NCBI GenBank assembly: GCA_946699065.1
Contig: CAMPDV010001246.1
Location: 1 to 64,000 of the forward strand
Source of the DNA: Loxodes magnus
Lineage: Eukaryota; Ciliophora; Karyorelictea; Loxodida; Loxodidae
Direction: 5' to 3'
DNA: 64,000 bases
Below, piece by piece: positions 1-11,899 of the stretch (positions within the stretch are counted from its first letter, which is position 1; each line of letters starts with the position of its first letter). A program made the translations under genes and the position numbers. The notes beneath the pieces are model-generated. The model saw nothing but the letters and a program-made list of their open reading frames with translations, was not told the origin of the DNA and ran no database searches.

Positions 1-819
1 AGGGAAGTTTATTCAAAATAATATAAAATAAACAATTACTTTGTGATTGGCCAAAAGAATCCCCAATAAGGTTTTTCAGAAAACTAAATTTGCTTTGCTA
101 AATTGCTGAAGGTGTACAAGCTATTCATTCCAAAAATTTAGTTCATAGAGATCTTAAATCTTAGAATGTTTTGTTAGATGATAGTGATTCTCCAAAAATT
201 GCAGACTTTGGAATAGTTAGTGAAGCTAACGTCACTTCTACATTAAAAGCTAGAGGATCTCTTTAATGAATAGCTCTTGAGATATTTAATAACAAAGTGA
301 GTTAGAAAAGTGATATATGATCTCTTGCTTGTATAGCAGTAGAAATTTTCAATGAGCGTTTACCTTTTCCAGATTTAAATAATTTGGTATAATTCACGGA
401 AAGCTATTTGTGTAGATAATAAAATCCCCTCGTTTTCAAATGAGATAACTTAAGTACCAGAATTAGCTCATCTATTGCTTTAATGCTTTAGCTATGATTA
501 ATCCAAAAGACCAGATATTTATAGCTTTAGAAGATAAGTAGATTAAATTAAAAAAAAGTGGAAGAGCTAAAGCCAATAAAAAGAGCAACTTCAATAAGCT
601 TAGCAAAATGAATAGGCGGGAATTTCACGCAAGATATCTAGAAGAGAAGAGTAGAATATCAATTAGGTGTAATAGGAAAACTTCTAGTAGTTGGAGAATA
701 AAACAGAAGATTAAGCTTATAATATGGAGTCTTCTCAGTAGCCAACAATGGAAGAGAAAGAGAATATGAAGGATGTAAATGAATAGTATGAAAAGACAAA
801 ATTCGAATAAGAAGAATGA
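1..819 (+). pseudogene. 3' part of TPR-kinase gene, active-type kinase domain, frameshifted; cut by window edge
   Basis: Catalytic half of a TKL-like protein kinase; the 5' part lies outside the window. Reading TAA/TAG as Gln and TGA as Trp, frame 3 gives the catalytic loop HRDLKSQNVLL near 150-182, ADFG near 204 and GSLQWIALEIF near 256-290. The usual APE Pro is Leu here, while the 52 kb copy has APE. KSDIWSLAC follows, with Trp from TGA. A one-base insertion at about 398 (one extra G compared with the 52 kb copy) shifts the frame. After it come a subdomain XI-like stretch (KRPDIYSF) and a Gln-rich tail ending at TGA 817-819; TGA 838-840 is a second possibility. The segment is almost identical to 51987-52803. 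It could be a pseudogene, a non-reference allele or carry a sequencing indel. Confidence 0.8.
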
Positions 820-1640
820 AAAATGAAAAAGGAAAATTGAATATTTGATATTAATCATTGTGGCTTATTTTAAGTATTATTTAAAAAAAATTAGATAGTA
901 AAAATTATAATCTTCATAATGATAGAAATATATAATAGCTGCTTGTTTAATGCTAATTAATTAAATTTAAGGTATTTTAATTTCTTGAGGTTAAAAGTGC
1001 CTTTTACAAATGATGATAATAATGGGTATATGATAAGATGCTTAATATTTATCATCTTAAACTTTAGCTTCGAAAGTTTAAAATATGCTTCATAATGCAA
1101 AATAATAGAGACTAATTTCCTTATCTATAGCCTATAGCTAGAAAATAAAAAGAAAATTAATAAAGAGTAATGCTATTTTTTAATATCAAGCTTAATCTAA
1201 TAAGTCTAACTATTTAGATTCAATCTTAGAATTTACAATTGCATTCCATTTTAGAGTATTAAAGATCATTCATTTTAATAAGATTCCAATTAAGCACAAA
1301 TCAGAAATAAGTTATTAGAAACTTATTTTCTATAAGATATATAAAAAGAGTGATTCGTTCATTTATTAATTATTAAACATAGGTTATTAAAAATTAAATG
1401 ATATGTATAAAATGAAAGGAGCTTGTAGGAACTCACAATTATTATAAAGCAAAAGTTATGATTCTTAGAGTAACTTAATAATTAAACATTTAGTTTACTA
1501 TTTAAATAAATTGAATCAAATGAGTAAAATAAATTCAAATGTTCTATTTTATCTTAAGTTAAAAAACTTAACGATAATCTAGTTCTGGGATTTAGCTTTA
1601 AATGGCTCTTTTTGGAGGAATTAAATTTACTTACCTCAAT
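1..1640 (+). repeat. Segmental duplication, near-identical part (copy A)
   Basis: Base 1 aligns with 51987, and similarity runs with only scattered substitutions and single-base indels to about 1640 (53625 in copy B). It covers the kinase catalytic region, its tail, the 3' flank and the start of the next gene-like region. Past about 1640 the two copies remain alignable to about 5090/56880 but are heavily diverged. The sharp change suggests a recent conversion or recombination event laid over an older duplication. Confidence 0.85.
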
Positions 1641-4600
1641 ATTTTAACTATGAAATAAATTATTATTTAAGCTTAGATTAATCAATATTGGTATCTTCAT
1701 ATGAAGATTCCTAGCTTCTTAAATTAGAATAGTTAATCCTTTTTAATCTGAGAATCTATAGCACTTATATTATTTCTTGATGCATCTTCAATCAAGCAAA
1801 GTTATTAAATTTTTGGTATCTTAACTAGAAATAGAAATAATAGAAGATATATAATTGAATGAATAATTATTTTAGCAATATAGTTTTGATATATACTAAT
1901 AGGTTTATTTATAGTTATATAATTGCTTAAGATTATATTATTATAGCTTAAGAGAACTAATATCTTAGAATATCTTTTTAATGCTACTTTATACTTACAA
2001 CATTCCTCTATATATTATTACAGACTTAGCAGATTTTCTAGGTCTTCATTATTTCTTGTTGTAGTATAGTGATAGGACTTTTATTGCAATCCTATCTCTT
2101 TTCAAGCTAAAAACCTAAGATAATATCTTAAAAAAGCTGTGTAATGTTTTTATTTACTTTTCATAGTAGCCAGAAAAATGCAGGATAGAAGAGAAAGATC
2201 AAGTTGTAGAAATAAAGAAGCTATAATATTATTCCTGGCTCATACGGCTGAAAAGTCTAGTTTATATTTAGGAATGATTCATAAGTTATTAAATCCTTGA
2301 AGATAGAAGAGTAATTTATTTATAAAACTATCTTTTGAGATGTTTAGACAGACTAAATTTCTTAATTTTTCTGTTTCTGTTAATGAAATTTTTCGTTGAA
2401 ATGAGTAATCTTAAAGATAGCTGTGATGATTTATTTTTTAGTCTTTGAAATGTTTTTCTAAAAGAAAGGAAATATTTTTTAATCTAATTAAGTAACTTTA
2501 AATCTTCCAGATCTCAGTATTATAATAGATAGTAAATTAATTAATCCTAAGGACATTTTAATTTCTAGTTTATAATAAAGTCAAACACTTTCTCAAAATT
2601 TGTTATTGGTTTATTCTTTCTCAATTTACAGTTAGAAGATTATCACTTAATCTATTAAAAGATTTTTCAAGAGAATGAAATATTAGGATGATAAGAAGTG
2701 TTATTAACACCTTAGAAGGAATTTGAGCTTATTTACTCAATAAATGACAGATAAAGTTCCATTTAAAAGCTATCTTATTATATCTTCTATATAATTAAGT
2801 GCATTAACTTGGCAATTTAATTAAGTTTAGAATAAAAATGAGAAGTAAGATTTTAAAAACCACAAATAGAACTTTTTAGCTGAATGATATAGTTATTAGA
2901 TATTATACTCTTCAGCTCTTCCTTAATAGCTATACATTAAGCTTTAATAAGAATCTTAAATGAATTAATAGATTTCGCTTACCTTGCTTTGAGTCTCTTC
3001 ATCTTTTTCAAGTAGAGTTAGATTAGGATTAGTATAGTAAAATAATAAACTCTTCTCAGCCATACTTTGGTAAGCTATATATGCACTCCTTACTATTAGT
3101 CTATATAGATATGTTTAAGTTGGTTCTCTATAAAATATAAGCCAAATACACTCTATCCATCAATTAAAGGAGTAAAAGTCCTAGAATATATATCTACATA
3201 ACTTAAATAAGTATCAGAAGTAAGGAAAGTAAAGAGGCTAAATGATTACATAGAAGAGTAAAGAAAAGAATATTTTATCTCTAAATTACAACTTATTGTA
3301 TAGACTTTAACTTAAAAAGGCAAGAAGGTATTACAAAGAAAAATCTATTTTAAGTGTTTAGGATAGGATGTCTAGTACTAGTTAGCTCAAATAGAATAGA
3401 GTTAAATTTTATACACAAGGGAAAGTAAAATCTAAAAGCTTAATAATAAAATGTCTAATATTACAGTTTACTTCTATTAAATTAATATCTGCTAGAATTA
3501 AATTAAAGAACCATTCAAATACTAAGCTAGATTTAATTAACCTCTCATAAGTATTAAAGATTAACTATATTTAATCTAACCTTATAACTTAGTCCAAAAA
3601 AAATAATAATAAGCATAAAAAGGATTTTAGAAGAGGAAGAGCATAAATTATCTATTCAAATGCTTCTGCTAAGTCTAAGACCAGCAATACCAGCAAATTT
3701 ATACTATCTAGAGAGTTTAACTTGACATTGTCTTTTAGATCGATCAATCAATAACTGAAAAACTACGCTAAAGGATGAGAAGATTTATAAGGTAGACATA
3801 AAACAATGATCAAGAAAGAGAAAAATATCTAATTTTTGCGAACAAGCTAATATGAAGAAAGATTGGATCATTAGAAATTTTAGACTCTTATTAAAAAAGA
3901 GAAACTAATAAACAAGCCAAGAAATATAAGGGATTATTAGAGGTTATTACTGATAAATCTCACTCTGATTAGAAATCAAACAAAGAATTTAAGAGTTAAG
4001 TTAGCTTTATTTAATCAAGAAATTAAAATACGTTTTCTGAGAACACTCCTAAGACTATAATAGACTTAAAACAAGGCCTCTTAGTAAATAATAAGAAATA
4101 GTTGCCCCAATCAATAAAAGACTAATTAGAGCAAAGAGATTCATATTAGAATACTTTGAACAGTTCTGCAGTCTCTTTTTTATATAATCAATCTATGAAA
4201 TTAAATTAAAAATTGATGAGGAAGACAAAGCCTCCTTAGAATGTGAAATAAATACTTATTATAAAAGCTTAGTTAAATCTTATCTAAAAGTAATCACAGA
4301 AAGAATAAGTAAAAATAGACAGTTTGACCTTAGCATATTAGATATAGAACTAGTCTTAAATGATATAATTGTTAAAGGACACTTAAAAGAAGTAAAATCT
4401 ATATCCACTGCAGATTATCATAAATTAAATACCTTTTAGTCTCGATTTTTTAAGAAGTTCTAATTAAAGCAATATCAAAGAGATTAAAGAAAATATAATC
4501 TAAATAAAAAGAAGTAAGTACTTAACCTTTAGCAAATAGGCAAATTACTATGAAGATTTATTAATGAAACTTGAGTTTTACTTTTGAAGCATAAGAGAGA

Positions 4601-5090
4601 TTAGACAAAGCCATAAAGTGCTATTAATGTTTAAGAAAAATAGTAGCAACAAAAAGAATTTCTGAATTATAATTTAGAAAAAAAGGAAAGCATGAAGAAA
4701 GAATAAAAGTTTCTGAGCAGAAATTAGATAAAATCACAAAATAGGAAGTAGTTGAAAAGATTTTTATAAATCCTAAGAAAATTAAGAGAGATCGAAGGTT
4801 TAAGAAAGGCAAATAAATGAAAACATTAATATAGAAAGGAAAATAAAATCTCATTTAACTGAGAGTAATGAATTCTTCATAAAAATATGCCTAAATAATA
4901 TCTAATTATAAGATAATACTTGAATATAGCAAAATGAAAAAAGGTAGCTATTAATTCAAATTTAGTTATTGAATGATTATAAGTGGTTTAACTATATAAT
5001 ACTGAAATAATTAAATTAAAATGAGAGATGACAAAGAATAGAAGAAAATGAAGTACAGAAATAGTCCTAGGTTTAGAATGAACGTGAGTA
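1085..5090 (+). pseudogene. Decayed large gene-like region, partly membrane protein-like (copy A of duplicated block)
   Basis: Long stretches translate without interruption on the plus strand from an ATG at 1085, but the best-looking frame changes several times, near 2160 and again near 3200. The part around 1750-2080 is strongly hydrophobic, with repeated Ile/Leu/Phe runs like several membrane segments. The part after about 3200 is Lys/Gln-rich and polar. A diverged copy at 53070-56880 shows the same layout with different indels. I do not recognise the family; large multi-pass membrane proteins are common in ciliates, and that is only an analogy. With three reassigned stops, open frames are weak evidence, so the call rests on composition and on conservation between the copies. 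Confidence 0.35.
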
Positions 5091-5099
5091 TCTATCTAG

Positions 5100-6650
5100 T
5101 TAGATAATTTGGGAAATCTCAGGAGTTTCCATCATAAGTCTTTTCTTGCCATTTTGTTCTAGACTAAAGCTCGACATTCTGTATTTTTAGAGTTTCGTAT
5201 TTTTAATGCAACATTTTCTTGATTCGTCTTTGACTGAGAGTTGTAACTTAAGAATATTTGCTTACAAAGTTCTTTTTCTGAAATTACAGTCACCTTTTAA
5301 TATTAAAGTTAGGAAATTTTCTCTAAGATACGAGCAAATTAGACTGTGAATGCTAGAAAAAATTGTTTTTTATTTTGTAATTAATCTTTATACAGGTCTA
5401 AGCTATAGATCATAGTGTATATTTCTTTAGATTAGCACTATTCACTATCCTTTGGTATTTCTATTACTATAGAAAAACTTAATCTTTCTGGGTTGTATTT
5501 AACAGGCAAGTTAGAAATTTATTATTTCTTTATATCCTAAATTAGTCTTTCTGCTTAACCATAGTCTCGATATTGTGAAATTATTCTCTTCTCAGCCTTT
5601 AAATAGTTTTCGTAATTTTCCATGGTGATTAATTCTCTTCAGCTAAATCTCTTATGTTCTAATCTGATATTAGTCAGCTTCTTATTTAAGTTAAATTCGA
5701 TTAAAAAAATAAAAGTTTACTGTTATTCCAAAGAAATACTTTACTAAAATAGCTCTATTTTATAATATTCTTGTGATTAAAAACTATTACTAGTAACATA
5801 AAATGAATCTTGGTCTGCATATTGGGTTCATTCTAGAAGTTCCAGCTGTAAGTTTGTAATATTTCATAATAAATAATGGTATTAAAGTTCAGGCTCTACT
5901 TAAGCTGCTTTAAAGTGAGTTACTTCTTTATTTATAAAATTCTATCTCTGCAGATTTTAGAAAATCTGTAATTATTTAATCTGAAGGACAGCTTCCATCA
6001 ATAAAATAAGTAATATACTTGATTCCAATCCTTTTATATCACTGACTAGTAAAATTAAGTTCTCATCTAATTGCTTTTTATTAAATCTTACTTTTATTAT
6101 AATTTTTATCTTCTAAATATTACTACATAGACCATAGGAATGTACCCTTGTTGCATATCAAGTAAATCAAACTATTTACATTTAAGTTTGTCTCGTGAGG
6201 AATGGAAAAAAGCATTAACTACCTTAGAATAACTTTACTAATATTTTCATTTTTTATTTTCGAATGACTACTAACTAGTAAAATCGAACTTGCTATTGAT
6301 AAATCATCCCAGTTTTATCACTTTTCCTTCTTCTTAGATGAAGGACTGAACATTCATATGGTTTTTTCAGAAAGGAGTATTTTAAAATTTAAGAGAGGAT
6401 ATTCTAGGAACTATAAATAAGAATTTGGTTCTTTACTTGTACTCTTGAGAATAGATCTGCAAATTAAGAAAGGTCTAGAATCCATATAATGTTTGATAGT
6501 ATTCTAAACTTATATAGCTTGCAAATAATCTGCTTAAAATAAAGCAAGCTTTTCTATTGCTTTTATATTTAATCTTTATTTTTGGTTAAGCTTTTAGGGC
6601 TATAAATAAGCTATTTATTTTGGAAAAGTTAAATAGGTTTGCTAAAATTC
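5100..6650 (-). pseudogene. Family E repeat/ORF, copy 1
   Basis: Multicopy coding-like element also found at 17440-18530(-), 32060-32700(+), 43540-45070(+), 48300-49230(-), and as fragments at 23940-24490(+) and 57200-57660(-). On the minus strand one frame reads about 210 residues through the central part and includes the conserved peptide YITYFIDGSCPSDQ, near 5970-6010, also present in the 44.3 kb copy. A downstream block near 5500-5580 reads YRDYGQAERLI, again shared with other copies. A frame break follows the central part, so this copy looks decayed. I do not recognise the product. A weak resemblance of the central order of motifs to guanylate-binding-protein GTPases was considered, but no P-loop was seen. 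Confidence 0.5.
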
Positions 6651-7980
6651 ATAACTGATTCTTGATTTTTCCTAAATATATCAGTACAAATGTTTCTAGC
6701 TAAAGGTCTAAACTCTTAAAAGGATATAAATAAGATATCTTGGTTAAAGTTAAAGATTGCCTCAGCATTTCTATTCAATTATTTAAGTGCTTATTTTAGG
6801 GCAGAAATAAGAATTAGTAAATTTAGGTTCTAATCCTACAACTTTGCTAAACTATTGAATAAACTCAGTTCGTCTTTCAACATTTTACAGTGTTATTCCT
6901 TTAAATTTAATAAAATCAGTCTGAATTAAGATTTTGCTTTTATTATTCCTATTTTTCAGTTATAAATAGGGAGCAATGGTAAATAAACTGATCTTAGAGA
7001 TTCTAATAAATAATTAGTTTAAGATACTTAAGGTAAAGATGGTTTATAATGATATATTAAAAGAGTTATTGCATTAAAGGAAAGTAAATTGAATGAAAGG
7101 TAAAGTTAACCAATAATATTGATATATTCTTAGCTATAAAAACTAAATTAATACATACTGTCTATTTAAATTTATTTTACAGACTTATAGGAGTTAGTCT
7201 AATCTAAATTCAAGCATAATTATTAGATCTATTCAGATTTAAATTTAGAGGCTAAGAGTTTCAGAAAGATGGCATCTAATTTGATTCTCTGCAATAGACA
7301 GCTACTTTTAAAACTATTTAAATTTCAATATTTTTAATTTATGTTTAAAGAGACAGATTAAGAGTCTAAATCAGATGAAATTATTTTGAACTAAAATTTG
7401 AACTAAAGTGATCAAAAGCTTTCATATTAAAGGAAAACTCTAAATGAAAATAAGGTAAGCAGTTAAAAAATATAGGAATAAACTAATTAATCCAAAATAT
7501 TAAAGAGATACTTAATGCTTATTAAAGTACCAAAAACATAAAATATTAGAATCATTTACCAATATTTAAAAATGAAGTCTCTAAATAAGAAATTAAATAA
7601 TTTTCTAATTATTAGACTAGTAAATGGATATATAAAGTAACTATCCAAGTACATATAACTAGTCTATATAGATGTAATATAAAATATAACTAAGATACTA
7701 ATTTGTATACTATCATTAATACTTCTATTAATCAAATTCTAGCTATTCTAGTTCTATTATAACACTCAACTAATATATCTCTAGAAGTAATCTATACAAT
7801 TTTACTCCTTAATTCATTAATTTAGAACTATTCTTATTAAATAGCCAGCTTATTAGCTTTCTTATTAAGAGTAATTAGTTCAAATGAAGAATCACTAAAG
7901 AGTTTAAAAGTTAAAATAGAAATAAAGATATAAGATTACTTAATTATTACTAATTAAACCTATAACTAATTAATCATCTC
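6650..7980. other. No recognisable gene
   Basis: Very AT-rich sequence between family E copy 1 and the TPR relic. I see no family motif, RNA gene or strong repeat. Open frames exist on both strands, but that is expected under this code. Confidence 0.4.
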
Positions 7981-8039
7981 TAAGTCTTTAATCTTAAACC
8001 TAATTGCTATAATTCACAAAATCGGACCTGCTTCAAAAA

Positions 8040-8600
8040 TTATCAAGGAATATAGTTATACAAATAAACTAACTATACTCAAGCAATTCACAAATTTAAC
8101 CAACCTATTAATGAAGATCCTAGTGAACCAATATATCATAATAATCAAGGAGATACTTTTTACAGGCTAAACAAATATGACCAAACTATACAGAGTTATG
8201 ACTAAGCTATTTAACTATAGTCTGGGAATTCAAATTATTATAATAAGACAGGATATTTACTTTATAAATAGGACTAATGCAACAAATTTATATAAAGATA
8301 TGAAAAAGCTATTGGAATATAACCTAATAAAGCCATTTACTATAGTAATAGGGCAGATGCACTTTAAAAATCATGCAAAATAGAAGAAGCTATACAGATC
8401 TATAATAAGGCTATTAAATTAGATCCAAGCTATATAGTGCTTTGAGACAACTATTAAATTGGAAAATAATAAGGCAATATACTATAATAATAATGGATAT
8501 GCGTTGATTGAGCTAGAAAAATAAAAAGAACCTATAAATTCAATAATCATGCTTAAATATTTAAGAGATTCTTTTATAAATAGCAAAGAGCAACTTACTT
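8040..8600 (+). pseudogene. TPR gene relic
   Basis: With Gln at TAA/TAG, the plus strand gives three or four degenerate 34-residue tetratricopeptide repeats. Recognisable pieces are NKYDQTIQSYDQAIQL near 8170-8220, the repeat ending KAIGIQPNKAIYYSNRADAL near 8305-8365, and EEAIQIYNKAIKLDPS near 8380-8430. At about 8437 the frame shifts into another repeat (TTIKLENNKAIYYNN). Most of one repeat seems to be deleted at that point. No linker or kinase domain follows, so this is a stranded piece of the TPR-kinase family or of an independent TPR gene. Confidence 0.6.
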
Positions 8601-8639
8601 GATAATACATGCCTTTATATAATTAGGACCAGATTAGTT

Positions 8640-9499
8640 CAACAATTTTACTAAATCTTCTTCTTGCTTTTCTGATAAACAAAAATTACTTTCTTTGATA
8701 GACTGAAATTGCTTTAAATTAGAATCAAATACTAAGTTCTAGCATTCATTTTCTTCTCAATATCTACGAATTTTAAAAAAGCTAATCCATTCTAAAATTA
8801 CGAATCAACAAAATTAGAATCAAATCACTTAACCATATTGTAGCATTGGATAGCTTCTTCCTACTATTCTAATTCTTAAAGTATAATTCCTTTCCAAAAT
8901 AAAGCTTCTTCGTTGTTAGGATTACTTTTTATAGCTTTATTATAATTTTTAATAGATTCTTCTTTCTTTTCTAAACTGAGAAGATGCAATCCTTTCATAA
9001 TATGAGTTTAGATGAGGATCTAGTAAAATGAACTCGTTAATCTATTCAACAGCTTCTGCTTTCTTTTCTATTCCAATAAGAGCAACTTCTTTAAGTACAT
9101 GAGCTTAAGCATGATTTTAGTCAAGTTCAATTTCACAACTAAAGCTTTAAACTGCTTCTTTGTATTAATTGATTTCACAAAGAGCTTTTCCTTTAATAAA
9201 TCAGGTTTATATTTTTTTAGTATCTACATTATTAGCTATATTAGAGCATTCTATGGTTTCTTAGATTTTTTACTTTACTAGAATATTATTCTTTAAATAT
9301 ATATTTCAACAAAATTAGGATCCAATTAGATACATTTATTGCAGCATTTTGGGGCTTCTTCATATTAATCAAGTCCGAAAAGAACTATACCTTTATCTAG
9401 GTAAGTTGATATAAATACGAATCTAGTTCAAATTAATAGTACTGAAACTACTAAAAGACTGATAAGACTAATTTTTATGGTTAATCATATATTACTCAT
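8640..9499 (-). pseudogene. Membrane-anchored TPR protein, frameshifted
   Basis: Minus-strand gene starting at ATG 9497-9499. The N-terminus begins MSNIW, followed by about 18 hydrophobic residues (ISLISLLVVSVLLIW), a plausible signal anchor or transmembrane helix. Both Trp there are TGA codons. Degenerate TPRs follow: EEAPKCCNKCIQLDPNF, QYKEAVQSFSCEIELDQNH, EESIKNYNKAIKSNPNNEEA and EEAIQCYNM. Continuous TPR register needs frame changes near 9297 and near 9030, so this looks like a pseudogene or a sequence with indels. No kinase domain is attached. The membrane anchor distinguishes it from the other TPR genes here, which start with soluble TPRs. Confidence 0.55.
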
Positions 9500-9880
9500 T
9501 TCAGTTTCTTTCTTTTTCAATTAACCCGAAAATAGATACTGAAAGTCTCTTTATTAAATAGACTTCTATATAGAAATTAATTGGAAAGGAACTATCTTAA
9601 TGTCTTTTAAGTATTTTAGTTATCATATATATACAATTTATGTTATGATTCATTTTTTCCCATAAAAAGTTATTTAAACGATATCATGAAAATCTAATAA
9701 GAAGCTGATCTTAGGAATAAAAATAGTAGAAATGTTTATTTCACTTTATTTGTAATTCTTTTAGTAAAATAATCATACCATATATTAATGTAGATAATGC
9801 ATACTTTTATAGTTTTATTACTTAAGACAGCAAATTATTTAATAAGATTTAATAATATCATCCTCAAACAACTTTATTTA

Positions 9881-11860
9881 TCAGCTATTCTTCTCTTCAA
9901 TTTCACTTATCTTCAAATTCTCAAACTATATCTCTTGTAACCCTTCTGCTGATGCTCTCTACTACTCTTGACTTTAATATTATTTTTTAAATCCTTCTTC
10001 TTCCTTTATCCCTTTATTCTAACCCTATTAAGTTATAGCTTCTTATTATCTTTATGGGTTTCACTTTTGTTTTAATCTTTCTACCTAACTTACAAAGATA
10101 TCAATATTTGGTCTAATGTTCTAGTCATAAGCTAAGCATCTGTAGAAAAGATCAGTTAATTCAGGTTCTTATAATATTTCGCTTGAAAACTAAGGAATTA
10201 TTTTACTAATATAAACTATTTATTTTAGCTATTCTTATTCATTTATATTTGGATAAAGTATTTCTTCATTGAATATTTCCACTCCGATACAACCTAAAGA
10301 TCAGATATCACTCTTTTAGGTAACCTACTTTTCAAATTATTCTGGTGCCATTCATTAATGAAAGCCTCTTAGTTCTAATGTTGTTAGTCAGTTAGTACTA
10401 TCGAATAATCCAAAAATTACTATTTTAGGCTAGTAATCATTATCTAATAGAATATTAATAGATTTCATTTCTTTGTGGATTAAGTTTCTAGAGTGAATAG
10501 CCATTAAGCCTTCTGCTATTTAACTAAGTAAGCATAATTTCCTATAAAATTTCGTATTAGATCCTTATTGACTTTCTTTGAATAGTTACTTTGTCTAAAT
10601 TTATTAGAACAAGCTTCCTTTAACCTAAAAGTCCAATAAAAGACAAAAGTTGTAATTTCCTTATTCTTAAGTATCAATAACAACTCCCTTAAGTTATAAA
10701 ACTCTTAAGCTGTTTAGTGATAAAAGTTCTTTACATTCTAAGTAGAACTAATCAATAGTTTTTTGCAGATCTTCTTTTTAGTTAAATACTTTTAATGCAT
10801 AATAAGATCCATCAATAGAACCAAAATAAAAAGCTCCATATTAATCTTAAGCTAATTTTTATAAGTTGCTTAGAAACTGAGAACTTGGAACTAAATCTAT
10901 ATAGTTTCATATTCTTAAACTAGATCTGCTATCTACACTAGCACCATTTTATTATAGTAACTATCAAATATCTTCTATTGATATTTCATTTTTTACTTAG
11001 GCTTCTACGTTAATAATTCTTATTTGAGGAATTTCTAATTTAGGATCTAGTTAATGTGCCTAAGTGAAATATTATAGTGCTTCTTGATTCTCATTCAAAG
11101 CCTAATGAACTAAACCTTTGTTATATCAAGCTTTTGCTTAATTAGGATTAAGCTAGATAGCATAGTTAAGGCATTAGATAGCTTCAAGGTGATTTCCTAT
11201 TTTAAAGAGTGAGAGACCTTTAAGTTAATATAATCCTGAAAAAGAAGAATCAATTTTAATAGCTTAGTTTAAAATTTCAATGGCTTCATTGTATCTACCT
11301 AATAAAATCAAAGTATCTCCTTTATTGTAGTATACAAATACATTACTAGAATTTAATCTTAGAGCTAAATCATAGCTCTATAAAGCTTCAGTATATCTAC
11401 CTAACATTTACAAAGCATAACCTTTATTATTATGGACATTTACATCACTAGAATTTTGTTTAAGAGCTTAATCATAACATATAATAGCTTCATTGTATTT
11501 TTCAAGTTAAATTAAAGCAAATCCTTTATTAGTATAGGCGGCTGTATAATTAGAATCTATTTAAATAGCTTTATCATAGCTCTATATAGCTTCTTTATAT
11601 TTTCTTATCTTTTTCAGTGTAAGTCCTTTATTGTTATGGAAATTTGCCTTTCTAGAATTTAGTCTAAGAGCTATATCGTAGCACTTTAAAGCTTCATCGT
11701 AATTACCTAATTAATCTAGTGCATAACCTTTATTATTGTAGGCAGATCCTAAGTATGGATTTATTTCAATAGCTATATTAAAGTAGCTGATAGCTTCAGG
11801 TAGTTCCCCTTGCTTGACTAATTACATCCCTTTTCGATTACACTAATCAGCTTCTGACAT
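9881..11860 (-). CDS. TPR - linker - pseudokinase protein, 659 aa
   Basis: Start ATG 11858-11860 (MSEADQCNRKG); stop TGA 9881-9883, aligned with the stops of paralogues; the length is an exact multiple of three. Residues ~1-270 hold about eight 34-residue TPRs (for example KYNEAIICYDQALK), likely a protein-binding superhelix. A family-specific linker follows (DIWQLLQQNGA ~292, RIWNY ~315). The kinase-like domain has the beta-3 Lys (YALKVF ~355), HKEMKSINILL in place of HRDLKxxN (~457), IFGLFD in place of DFG (~480), FHQWMAPEQF (~503) and KSDIWSLGC (~517). Loss of both catalytic Asp and of a normal Gly loop predicts a catalytically dead scaffold or allosteric domain; that is inference. Trp in RIWNY, HQW and DIW are TGA codons. 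The tail is Gln/Glu-rich. Confidence 0.9.
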
Positions 11861-11899
11861 TTTTAAGGTTTATATATAAGTATTTAAGTATTTATTAAA

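Noticed and set aside
385..410. Programmed ribosomal frameshift in the kinase
   Set aside because: The near-identical copy is broken at a different site and is continuous here; a conserved slippery site would be shared.
4624..4854. Hydrophobic minus-strand frames such as the one here, and similar T-rich frames at 42112-42333 and 45307-45534
   Set aside because: They are the reverse complements or T-rich shadows of Lys/Gln-rich or non-coding sequence; composition alone explains the Phe/Leu/Ile runs, and no family motif is present.
1085..5090. Intact multi-pass membrane protein gene
   Set aside because: The favoured frame changes several times and the two duplicated copies are frameshifted relative to each other.
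5900..6100. Family E as a guanylate-binding-protein GTPase
   Set aside because: The order of a few motifs is loosely reminiscent, but no P-loop, DxxG or RD-type motif can be found in any copy; left as unidentified.
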